Part shown: positions 29,954-37,888 of the stretch, piece by piece | Position numbering within the stretch: the stretch's first letter is position 1 | Layout: each line of letters opens with the position of its first letter | From: Nocardia amamiensis | GTDB lineage: Bacteria > Actinomycetota > Actinomycetes > Mycobacteriales > Mycobacteriaceae | Direction of reading: 5' to 3' | Length of the DNA: 64,000 nt | Assembly: GCF_015477605.1 (NCBI RefSeq) | Contig: NZ_JADLQX010000021.1 | Location: 62,001 to 126,000 of the forward strand | The notes under the pieces: generated by a model | What the model saw: the letters and a program-made list of their open reading frames with translations, nothing else | Told to the model about the DNA's origin: nothing | Databases searched by the model: none | Translations under genes and position numbers: made by a program

Positions 29954-30819
29954 ACGGGGCGAGGCGATGGCTCGGCTTGCTGACCGTCGCGCCGGCCCTG
30001 GTGGTCACCGTGCTCGCGCTGCTGGGGCCGACGCTCGCGCCGCATCCGGCCGAGGAGGCGATCGGGATCCCGTTCGGCGACCCCGGCGGCGGCGCGGTAC
30101 TCGGCACCGACCGGCTCGGTCGCGACGTGTTCAGCCAGTTGCTCTACGGCGGTTGGGGATTGCTGCTGCTGTCGGCGGTCATCGCGGTGGCGGTGACCGG
30201 CACGGCGTGCGTGCTCGGTGTGGTGGCGGCGCTGCGACCGCGGCTCGGCGCGGTGATCGAACTCGGCACCGATTTCTTCATCCTGCTGCCCGCGGTGCTG
30301 GGCATCCTGCTCGTGCTGACTTCGTGGCCGGAGGCGGGCAGCGTCGGACTGGTCGTGTTGGCGTTGCTGTTCGGGGCTCCCTATTGCGCACGGATCTTCA
30401 CGGCGGCTGCCGCCGGCGTCGCCGCGTCCGGATATGTGGAAAGCGCCCAAGCCGCGGGCGAGTCGCTGCCGTATCTGGTTTTCCGGGAGGTGATCCCGAA
30501 TTTGCAAGAAGTACTGACGACTCAGCTCGGTCTGCGTTTCGTGGCCGGGGTCTACCTGGTCAGCACCGCCTCGTTCCTGCATCTGCCCACCACGCTGGGT
30601 GCGAGCAACTGGGCGGTCATGGTGCGCGACAACGCCTCCGGCATGCTGCTCAATCCCTGGGCCGTGCTGGTCCCGAGCCTGGCGATCGCGATCGTCGCGG
30701 TGAGTGTCAACCTGGCGGTGTCGGCATTCGGACGAGGGGAGCGGGGAATGAACGCGATCACGACGGGAATCAGAAGTGCCGGAGGATCGCGCGGACCGGA
30801 TTCGGCGGTGCGGCGATGA
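29950..30819 (+). CDS. ABC importer permease (DppC/OppC type)
   Basis: 289 residues. The beginning LAPHPAEEAIGIPFGDPGGG then LGTDRLGRDVFSQLLYG is the typical DppC N-terminus; the EAA loop is around GYVESAQAAGESLPYLVFRE. Its ATG overlaps the preceding stop and its own stop overlaps the ATPase start (ATGA in both cases), so the importer genes are translationally coupled. The last 30 residues are hydrophilic and not conserved in the family. Confidence 0.92.
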   Translation: MNGARRWLGLLTVAPALVVTVLALLGPTLAPHPAEEAIGIPFGDPGGGAVLGTDRLGRDVFSQLLYGGWGLLLLSAVIAVAVTGTACVLGVVAALRPRLGAVIELGTDFFILLPAVLGILLVLTSWPEAGSVGLVVLALLFGAPYCARIFTAAAAGVAASGYVESAQAAGESLPYLVFREVIPNLQEVLTTQLGLRFVAGVYLVSTASFLHLPTTLGASNWAVMVRDNASGMLLNPWAVLVPSLAIAIVAVSVNLAVSAFGRGERGMNAITTGIRSAGGSRGPDSAVRR

Positions 30820-32756
30820 GTGAGCTCGTGCTGGTCGACAACCTGACCGTCCTCGGCTCGAACGGGCAGGAATTGGCCGGTCCCACGACCTTCCGGATAC
30901 CGGTGGGCACGGTCACCGCGCTGACCGGTCCGTCCGGATCGGGCAAGACCACGGTGATGCGTGCGCTGCTCGGACATCTGCCGTCCGCCGCCGCGCGGGC
31001 CACCGGTTCGGCGTCTGTTGCCGGATACGACGTGCTCACACTGGATCAGGATGCACTGCGACGGTTTCGGCGGCAGCACATCGCCTACGTCGGGCAAGAC
31101 CCCGGTTCGGCGCTGAACCCGTTGATGCGCGTGCGCGCCTTGTTGCGCGAGGTGGCGCCGGCCGCGTCGAAGGCCACGTTGACCGACACGCTCGCGTTGG
31201 TCGGCCTGTCGCCGGACTATCTGCACCGCCGCCCCGGCGAGCTCTCCGGCGGCCAGCAGCGCCGGGTCGCCCTGGCCAGAGCGCTGATCCGCCGCACCGG
31301 CGTGCTGGTGCTCGACGAACCGTTCGCCGGACTGCACGGCGCATTGCGCACCGATATCGCGGCTCGGATCGCCGAACTGGCCCGCGAACGGTCAGCGGCG
31401 ATCCTGCTCTCCGGACACGACACCGCACTGGTGCACTCGATCGCCGACGATGTGGTCGAACTCGGCACCGTCCATCCGGCATCCGTTCCTCTGGCCGAGG
31501 CGCAGCGAATTGCTACGCCGACAAAAGCGTTCGGCGCCATCGCCCAGTCCATACATCGCACAGCGGGTGCGGCACCTGCGGCACTGCTCGAGCGCGCGGA
31601 GGCCGATGGCGTCCACACCCAGGCCGTACCCATGCCGATGTCCGACGATGATGGGACGCGACCCGGTTCCGCACCGATGCGTGACCGCCGCGGCGACTGC
31701 CGTCCAGAGCGCGCGGAGGCCGATGGCGTCCACACCCAGGCCGTATCCATGCCGGTGTCAGACGATAACGGGGCGAGATCCGGTTCCGCACCGGTGCGTG
31801 ACCGCCGCGGCGACTGCCGTCCAGAGCGCGCGGAGGCCGATGGCGACCACGCCCATGCCGTATCCATGCCGGTGTCCGGCGATGATGGGACGCGACCCGG
31901 TTCCGAACCGGTGCGTGACGGCCGTGGCGCCGACTCCTCTCCAGATCTCGCGGGGTCGATGGATGTGCGCGAAAACTCGGACGCAATGCGGAACGGCGAG
32001 CACAATGACCAGCCGGTACACGCGGTCGTCTTGCGTGCGCAGGGGATCGGCGCGTCTGTCGACGGTCACCAGGTACTCGCGGGCATCGATCTCACGCTCG
32101 ATACGGGTGCGGCGCTCGCGGTGGTCGGCGCGTCCGGCGCGGGCAAGACCACCCTGGCGCGTGTCATCGCGGGACTGCATCCGTGCGTGACCGGTTCGCT
32201 CGAACTGCGCGGGAATCAGATCTCGGTATGGGCTCGCAGGCGCCGCCGTTACGGCGCGGGCGGTATTCAGCTGGTCACCCAGAATCCCAGATCGGCGCTC
32301 AATCCCCGGCGCACCGTCGCGCAAACGCTCGGTCGGCCGCTGCGTCGTATCGGGCGCGTCCCCAGACGTGACATCCCGCGGCGCGTCGCCGACCTCCTCG
32401 CGTCGGTCGAACTACCCGCCGACTCGGCCGCCCGCTATCCGCACGAGCTGTCCGGTGGCCAACGCCAACGCGTCGCGCTGGCCAGAGCCCTCGCCGCCGA
32501 ACCCGCCGTGCTGCTGTGCGACGAGATCACCTCCGCGCTCGACCACGCCACCGCCGCCGCGATCATGGCCCTCCTGGACCGCATCCGCGCCGAGCGCGGC
32601 ACCGCCCTGTTGATCATCACCCACGACATGTCCCTGGTCGCCGAGTACTGCCCGCGCCTGCTCGTCCTCGATCACGGGCGCATCGTCGAATCCGGCGACA
32701 CCAGAACGGTTCTCGCCGCGCCGACGCACACGGCGACCAGCGAGCTGCTCATGTGA
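30816..32756 (+). CDS. Fused dual-domain ABC importer ATPase with repetitive linker
   Basis: 646 residues holding both ATPases of a peptide-type importer. Domain 1 has Walker A GPSGSGKTT (about 39-47), signature LSGGQQRRVALARAL and Walker B VLVLDEPF; domain 2 has Walker A GASGAGKTT (about 415), LSGGQRQRVALARAL and LLCDEITSALD. Between them residues 259-375 are three 39-residue repeats (E-R-A-E-A-D-G-x-H...), predicted to be disordered. Such fusions (DppDF type) are common in actinobacteria, but this repeat linker is not. Powers uptake of whatever the Tat lipoprotein binds. Confidence 0.92.
   Translation: MSELVLVDNLTVLGSNGQELAGPTTFRIPVGTVTALTGPSGSGKTTVMRALLGHLPSAAARATGSASVAGYDVLTLDQDALRRFRRQHIAYVGQDPGSALNPLMRVRALLREVAPAASKATLTDTLALVGLSPDYLHRRPGELSGGQQRRVALARALIRRTGVLVLDEPFAGLHGALRTDIAARIAELARERSAAILLSGHDTALVHSIADDVVELGTVHPASVPLAEAQRIATPTKAFGAIAQSIHRTAGAAPAALLERAEADGVHTQAVPMPMSDDDGTRPGSAPMRDRRGDCRPERAEADGVHTQAVSMPVSDDNGARSGSAPVRDRRGDCRPERAEADGDHAHAVSMPVSGDDGTRPGSEPVRDGRGADSSPDLAGSMDVRENSDAMRNGEHNDQPVHAVVLRAQGIGASVDGHQVLAGIDLTLDTGAALAVVGASGAGKTTLARVIAGLHPCVTGSLELRGNQISVWARRRRRYGAGGIQLVTQNPRSALNPRRTVAQTLGRPLRRIGRVPRRDIPRRVADLLASVELPADSAARYPHELSGGQRQRVALARALAAEPAVLLCDEITSALDHATAAAIMALLDRIRAERGTALLIITHDMSLVAEYCPRLLVLDHGRIVESGDTRTVLAAPTHTATSELLM
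31590..31940 (+). repeat. Three tandem 117-bp repeats inside the ATPase gene
   Basis: Copies at 31,590-31,706, 31,707-31,823 and 31,824-31,940 each encode 39 residues beginning ERAEADG and ending around RDRRGDCRP. Copies 1 and 2 are nearly identical; the third has drifted. All are in frame, so copy-number change would lengthen or shorten the linker without a frameshift. Confidence 0.92.
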
Positions 32757-32998
32757 GTTCGGCCCAGAGCGCCGCTCGCCCACCACAGCCTCCCGGTCCG
32801 ACCACGCTCTGGAGATTCGGCAGTACCAGAGTGAACCGAATACGAGCCTCTGGCCGGGGCGCGACGCCGCGTGGGTAACCACTGCCGATCAAGCATGCGA
32901 TTCCGGCACACTCGCCTGCATCGGGCGGGTATGCGCCCGACACGCGCGAAGTGGCCTTCAGCACTTGATATCCGCGAGCACTCGTCGTCATCTGGATC

Positions 32999-33724
32999 AT
33001 GGGAGAGGTGGTGAAGAAGACCGGCGCCTTGGCCGCCGCCGTGGTGCTCCTCGGGCTCGCCGGTTGCGGGATCGACCGCACCCCGATCCCGGAGGGCATT
33101 CCGCCCGGCCCCGGCACCCCGCTGCCGGTGATCGATCTGGACGCGCCCGGCCGCACCGCCTTCCAGTTGCGCGGCTGGGCCGACGAGCAATCGGACCGGC
33201 TGGGCATCCCGTCGATCGCGCTGGAGGCCTACGGCTACGCGGCGGCGGTGATGACCAGGGCGCGTCCCGGTTGCGGCATCGCGTGGACGACGCTCGCGGG
33301 CATCGCCAGCGTGGAGAGCAAACACGGCACCCACCGCGGGTCGGCGGTCGGCGACGACGGCGCGGTCCGCCCGCCCATCATCGGCATCGCGCTGGACGGC
33401 TCGCCCGGCGTCGCCCTGATCAAGGACACCGACGGCGGCGCACTCGACGGCGACCCCACACACGACCGCGCCGTCGGCCCGCTGCAGTTCATTCCGGAGA
33501 CCTGGAAGCGCTGGGGCGTCGACGCCAACGGAGACGATGTCGTCGACCCACACAGCATCGACGACGCCGCGCTCACCGCCGCCCGTTACCTGTGCGCCAG
33601 CGGCGGCGATCTCACCTCCGAGCACGGCTGGCAACGGGCCCTGCTCACCTACAACCAGTCACACGGGTACCTGCTCACGGTGCGCGATCGGGCCGCCAGC
33701 TACAGCGTCGGGCGCCGCGTGTGA
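32999..33724 (+). CDS. lpqU: Lytic transglycosylase-like lipoprotein (LpqU homologue)
   Basis: 241 residues. Signal peptide with lipobox LAGC (Cys near 23). The catalytic Glu of the soluble-transglycosylase fold is in LAGIASVESKHGTH (about 100-113), followed by GPLQFIPETWKRWGVDANGD. Cleaves peptidoglycan glycan strands at the outer face of the membrane. In M. tuberculosis lpqU (Rv1022) lies between mazG and eno; here it again precedes eno but mazG is 21 kb away. A GTG at 33,011 with GGAGAG upstream is an equally good start. Confidence 0.9.
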   Translation: MGEVVKKTGALAAAVVLLGLAGCGIDRTPIPEGIPPGPGTPLPVIDLDAPGRTAFQLRGWADEQSDRLGIPSIALEAYGYAAAVMTRARPGCGIAWTTLAGIASVESKHGTHRGSAVGDDGAVRPPIIGIALDGSPGVALIKDTDGGALDGDPTHDRAVGPLQFIPETWKRWGVDANGDDVVDPHSIDDAALTAARYLCASGGDLTSEHGWQRALLTYNQSHGYLLTVRDRAASYSVGRRV

Positions 33725-33847
33725 TCGGCGGTGTCTGTTTTGCGGCCGGAGTGCCGGTTACCCGCCGCGCCGCGGGGACGATAGGCTCGCAGCGCACGGC
33801 CCACCCGTAAGACCCACCGTGTCAGCAGCCGAAGGAGTGTCGTTTTC

Positions 33848-35134
33848 GTGGCCATCATCGAACAGGTCGGAGCTCGCGAGATCCTGGATTCGCGCGGTAA
33901 CCCCACTGTCGAGGTCGAGATCGCTCTCGACGACGGCACCCTGACCCGGGCCGCCGTGCCTTCCGGCGCGTCCACCGGCGAGCACGAGGCCGTCGAACTG
34001 CGTGACGGCGGCGAGCGCTACGGCGGCAAGGGCGTGCGCAAGGCCGTCGAGGGTGTGCTGGACGAGATCGCGCCTGCCGTCATCGGCTTGGACGCCGTCG
34101 AGCAGCGCAGCGTCGACCAGGTGCTGCTGGACCTGGATGGCACCCAGGACAAGTCCCGCCTCGGCGCCAACGCCCTGCTCGGCGTCTCGCTGGCGGTGGC
34201 GCGCGCGGCCGCCGAGTCCTCCGGGCTCGAGCTGTTCCGCTACCTCGGTGGTCCGAACGCGCACGTGCTGCCCGTGCCGATGATGAACATCCTCAACGGC
34301 GGCGCGCACGCCGACACCGGCGTGGACGTCCAGGAGTTCATGGTCGCCCCGATCGGCGCGCCGACCTTCAAAGAGTCGCTGCGCTGGGGCGCGGAGGTCT
34401 ACCACGCGCTGAAGTCGGTGCTGAAGTCCAAGGGCCTGGCCACCGGTCTCGGCGACGAGGGCGGTTTCGCGCCCGACGTGGCCGGTACCAAGGCGGCGCT
34501 GGACCTGATCAGCGAGGCCATCGGCAAGACCGGTCTGCGGCTGGGCAGCGATGTGGCGCTCGCGCTGGACGTCGCGGCGACCGAGTTCTTCACCACGGGC
34601 AGCGGCTACAAGTTCGAGGGCGTGGTGCGGTCGGCCGAGGAGATGGCGCAGTTCTACGCCGAGCTGGCGGCCGCTTACCCGCTGGTGTCCATCGAGGACC
34701 CGCTGTCGGAGGACGACTGGGACGGCTGGGTGGCCCTGACCGACCAGATCGGCGACAAGGTCCAGCTCGTCGGCGACGACCTGTTCGTCACCAATCCGGA
34801 GCGCCTGGAAGAGGGCATCGCCAAGGGCGCCGCCAACGCGCTGCTGGTGAAGGTGAACCAGATCGGCACGCTCACCGAGACGTTGGACGCGGTCGAGCTG
34901 GCGCACCGCAACGGGTACAAGACGATGATGTCGCACCGGTCCGGCGAGACCGAGGACACCACCATCGCCGACCTGGCCGTGGCGGTCGGCAGCGGCCAGA
35001 TCAAGACCGGCGCCCCCGCGCGCAGCGAGCGCGTCGCCAAGTACAACCAGCTGCTGCGCATCGAGGACGCGCTCGGTGATTCGGCGCGCTACGCCGGCGA
35101 CGTCGCGTTCCCGCGTTTCGCTTTCGAAGGCTGA
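33848..35134 (+). CDS. eno: Enolase
   Basis: 428 residues, standard length. N-terminal IIEQVGAREILDSRGNPTVE, substrate loop PSGASTGEHEAVELRD and the C-terminal signature LLVKVNQIGTLTET and SHRSGETED identify 2-phosphoglycerate dehydratase of glycolysis. GTG start with AAGGAG 11 bp upstream. Confidence 0.98.
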   Translation: MAIIEQVGAREILDSRGNPTVEVEIALDDGTLTRAAVPSGASTGEHEAVELRDGGERYGGKGVRKAVEGVLDEIAPAVIGLDAVEQRSVDQVLLDLDGTQDKSRLGANALLGVSLAVARAAAESSGLELFRYLGGPNAHVLPVPMMNILNGGAHADTGVDVQEFMVAPIGAPTFKESLRWGAEVYHALKSVLKSKGLATGLGDEGGFAPDVAGTKAALDLISEAIGKTGLRLGSDVALALDVAATEFFTTGSGYKFEGVVRSAEEMAQFYAELAAAYPLVSIEDPLSEDDWDGWVALTDQIGDKVQLVGDDLFVTNPERLEEGIAKGAANALLVKVNQIGTLTETLDAVELAHRNGYKTMMSHRSGETEDTTIADLAVAVGSGQIKTGAPARSERVAKYNQLLRIEDALGDSARYAGDVAFPRFAFEG

Positions 35135-35150
35135 ACATCCAAGGCATGAC

Positions 35151-35753
35151 ATGACGGAGCGACGTGCGCGTGGGACCAGTCCGGCCGGACGAGGGGACCG
35201 CCGCACGTCGCGTGCCGCCGGATCACGCCCGGCCGATGCCGCGGCCAAGCGCGGCCGCAGACGGTCGGATGCCGCGGAGAAGAAGCCGGGACCGCGCAAG
35301 CGCGAACCGAGCTCGCGCGGCGATCAGCACGACCACACCATTCTCGGGCTGTCCACCGGAAAAGCGGTGATCCTCGCGATGGTGGTGTGCGCACTCGCGC
35401 TCACCCTCGCTGTGCCTATGCGCACGTATTTCACCCAGCGCGCCGAGGCGGCGCAGCTGGCGCGCCAGCGCGAGGAGCTGGAGGCGGATCTGGCCCGGTT
35501 ACGCGATCGCCGTGCGCAGCAACAAGATCCGGCTTACATCCGTACCGAGGCGCGGGATCGGCTGCGTCTGGTGATGCCGGGGGAGACGCCCTATATCGTG
35601 CAGATCCCCGGCATCGAGGCGCCCGCACCGCCGCCGGCGCCCACCAAAGCCAGAGAACCGGACCCCTGGTACACCGAATTGTGGCGCAGCATGTCCGAGC
35701 CGCAGCCGACGCAGGCGGCTCCACCACCGCAAGCACCGGAAGGACCTAGGTGA
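35151..35753 (+). CDS. FtsB/DivIC-like septum formation initiator
   Basis: 200 residues. A basic disordered N-terminal tail (about 1-65), one membrane helix (AVILAMVVCALALTLAVPM, about 73-91) and an extracytoplasmic coiled coil (RAEAAQLARQREELEADLARL) followed by DPAYIRTEARDRLRLVMPGE, the DivIC/FtsB signature. Part of the divisome; homologue of Rv1024. Starts 16 bp after the eno stop at ATG 35,151. The C-terminus is proline-rich. Confidence 0.92.
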   Translation: MTERRARGTSPAGRGDRRTSRAAGSRPADAAAKRGRRRSDAAEKKPGPRKREPSSRGDQHDHTILGLSTGKAVILAMVVCALALTLAVPMRTYFTQRAEAAQLARQREELEADLARLRDRRAQQQDPAYIRTEARDRLRLVMPGETPYIVQIPGIEAPAPPPAPTKAREPDPWYTELWRSMSEPQPTQAAPPPQAPEGPR

Positions 35754-36289
35754 CCGCACCCACCGACCAGGATCTCGCGATCATCGCCGAGCAGCTGGGC
35801 CGCGCGCCGCGCGGCGTGCTCGCCATCGCCTACCGCACCCCGGACGGGATCCCGGCCGTTGTGAAGACCGCGCCGCGGCTGCCGGACGGCACCCCCTTCC
35901 CGACGCTCTACTACCTGACCGATCCGCGGCTGACGGCCGAGGCGAGCAGGCAGGAATCCGCGGGCGTGATGCGCGAGATGACCGAGCGGCTCGGCGCCGA
36001 TCCGGAACTGGCCGCCGCTTACCGTGCGGCCCATGAGAGCTACTTGGCCGAGCGCGACGAGATCGAGTCGCTCGGCACCGATTTCACCGGTGGCGGAATG
36101 CCGGAGCGGGTCAAGTGCCTGCACGTGCTGATCGCGCACGCACTGGCCAAGGGGCCGGGAGTGAACCCGCTCGGCGACGAGTCGGTGGCGCTGGCCGCCG
36201 AGCACGGCCTGCGCGGCACCGCGGTTCCGGACGACTGGCCGAGGTATCAGCCGACCGGCCCGGGAGAGACTGGAGGCAGCAATGAGTGA
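35750..36289 (+). CDS. DUF501 domain protein
   Basis: 179 residues, homologue of Rv1025. Conserved segments are RAPRGVLAIAYRTPDGIPAV, FPTLYYLTDPRL and VKCLHVLIAHALAKGPGVNP with a Cys-His pair that could bind metal. Function unknown, but the family is always linked to ftsB and ppx in actinobacteria. GTG overlaps the preceding stop; its 3' end overlaps the ppx start by 8 bp. Confidence 0.92.
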   Translation: MTAPTDQDLAIIAEQLGRAPRGVLAIAYRTPDGIPAVVKTAPRLPDGTPFPTLYYLTDPRLTAEASRQESAGVMREMTERLGADPELAAAYRAAHESYLAERDEIESLGTDFTGGGMPERVKCLHVLIAHALAKGPGVNPLGDESVALAAEHGLRGTAVPDDWPRYQPTGPGETGGSNE

Positions 36290-37229
36290 CCGGGTAGCCG
36301 CCGTGGACTGCGGCACGAACTCCATCCGACTGCTGATCGCCGACGTGCTCGGCGACGGACACCTGGCCGACGTGCACCGGGAGATGCGCATCGTCCGGCT
36401 CGGCCAGGGCGTCGACGCGACCGGTTCGCTCGCCCCGGAGGCAATCGAACGCACCCGCGCCGCGCTTGCCGACTATGTGGCGCTGATGCGCGACGCTGGG
36501 GTCAGCCGTGTGCGCATGGTGGCCACCTCCGCCACCAGGGACGCTGCCAACCGGGAAGATTTCTTCGCCATGGCGCGCGCGGAACTCGGCACCGTGGTGG
36601 CGGGCGCCGAAGCCGAGGTGATCACCGGCGACGAGGAGGCGCGTCTGTCATTCGCCGGTGCGATCGGCGAATTGTCCAGTGCGGCAGGACCTTTCGTTGT
36701 AGTGGATCTCGGTGGCGGGTCGACCGAGCTGGTATTCGGGGACAGCGCGGGCGTGCGGGCCGCGTTCTCCGCGGATATCGGTTGCGTGCGGATCACCGAG
36801 CGCTGCCTGGCGGGCAATCCGCCGACCGCAGAACAGATCGCGACCGCCCGCGCCTTGGCCACCGAACGGCTCGGGGAGGCGTTCACCCATGTCCCCGTGG
36901 AAGGAGCGCACACCTGGGTCGGCGTGGCCGGAACCATGACCACCATTGCCGCGGTAGCGCTCGACCTCCCGGAATACGACTCGGAGAAAGTCCACCTCAC
37001 CCGGCTCGGCCTGGAGCAGGTACACGACGTCTGCGGCAGGCTGATCGCCATGGACCATGACCAGCGGGCCGCGCTCGGCCCGATGCATCCGGGCCGGGTG
37101 GACGTGATCGGCGGCGGCGCGGTCATCACCGAGGTGCTGGCGGAGGAATTGTCCCGCCGCGCGGGCATCTCGGAACTCATCGTCAGCGAGCACGACATCC
37201 TCGACGGCATCGCCCTGTCCATCGCCTGA
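36282..37229 (+). CDS. ppx: Exopolyphosphatase / pppGpp phosphohydrolase
   Basis: 315 residues with the ASKHA fold: phosphate-1 loop AAVDCGTNSIRLLIAD (about 6-21), VVDLGGGSTELVFGD, and ATSATRDAANREDFF. Homologue of M. tuberculosis Rv1026 (PPX2), which degrades short polyphosphate. It ends the conserved operon eno-ftsB-DUF501-ppx. Confidence 0.93.
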   Translation: MSDRVAAVDCGTNSIRLLIADVLGDGHLADVHREMRIVRLGQGVDATGSLAPEAIERTRAALADYVALMRDAGVSRVRMVATSATRDAANREDFFAMARAELGTVVAGAEAEVITGDEEARLSFAGAIGELSSAAGPFVVVDLGGGSTELVFGDSAGVRAAFSADIGCVRITERCLAGNPPTAEQIATARALATERLGEAFTHVPVEGAHTWVGVAGTMTTIAAVALDLPEYDSEKVHLTRLGLEQVHDVCGRLIAMDHDQRAALGPMHPGRVDVIGGGAVITEVLAEELSRRAGISELIVSEHDILDGIALSIA

Positions 37230-37245
37230 CCGCCCCGCGGGGCCG

Positions 37246-37737
37246 TCAGGTAACGGGGGCCCCCGTACCCACTTCCGCGCGAGCGGCGGCGCGGCGGGCC
37301 TTGCCGACGGCGATATCGGCCAGCCTGGACAGCGATTCCTTGTTGCGCGGCACCAGAAGCAGTTCCTGGACCACGGTGGGTATCAGGGCGCCGAGTCCGT
37401 GTTTGGAGTGCTCGTACATGCGGACCTCGGTTTCGCCGGTCGGCGTCGCGACGAGTTCCAGCCGAATCCACGCCGAGCCGAGCGGACTGAGCTTGGCCTC
37501 CAATTCGAGCATGCGCGGTGGGGCCGCCGCGACCACCTCGGTGGTGTCGTCCACGGTGAGCGGCCACACGCCCGCGCTGTAGTGCAGCCGGGAGCCGACC
37601 GCGGGCCAGTCGTCGTCGACATCGCGAATGTGCGTCGCGCCGACCACCCAGGCCGAGAACAGCCACCCGTCGGCCAGGACGGTGAAGATCTCCTCTGGCG
37701 TCACCGGGACGGTGGTTTCCACGTGAACCATCAGCAC
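37246..37737 (-). CDS. SRPBCC-fold (polyketide cyclase/START-like) protein
   Basis: 163 residues. HVETTVPVTPEEIFTVLADG at the start, a central G-S-R-L-H-Y strand and a long C-terminal helix (ESLSRLADIAVGKARRAAAR) give a SRPBCC lipid/ligand-binding fold; the ligand is unknown. Alternative start two codons downstream (MVHVE). Convergent with ppx with 16 bp between stops. Confidence 0.8.
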   Translation of the reverse strand: MLMVHVETTVPVTPEEIFTVLADGWLFSAWVVGATHIRDVDDDWPAVGSRLHYSAGVWPLTVDDTTEVVAAAPPRMLELEAKLSPLGSAWIRLELVATPTGETEVRMYEHSKHGLGALIPTVVQELLLVPRNKESLSRLADIAVGKARRAAARAEVGTGAPVT

Positions 37738-37888
37738 AACGCTTTCTCGGGTTCGGGTCGGGTGGTCGCGCTGGTCGGGCCTCTATTTTGCCGAGTGCCC
37801 GGTAGCGCCGGAAGCAAACACCGGGACAAGTTGTGAACAGAACAAACGAATATCTTCCCAGCGACCACCGCCGTGTGATCGTCGGAAG

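Noticed and set aside
31590..31940. Three regularly spaced repeats that could suggest a CRISPR array
   Set aside because: The repeats are contiguous 117-bp units in frame inside an ATPase gene, with no spacers and no cas genes.
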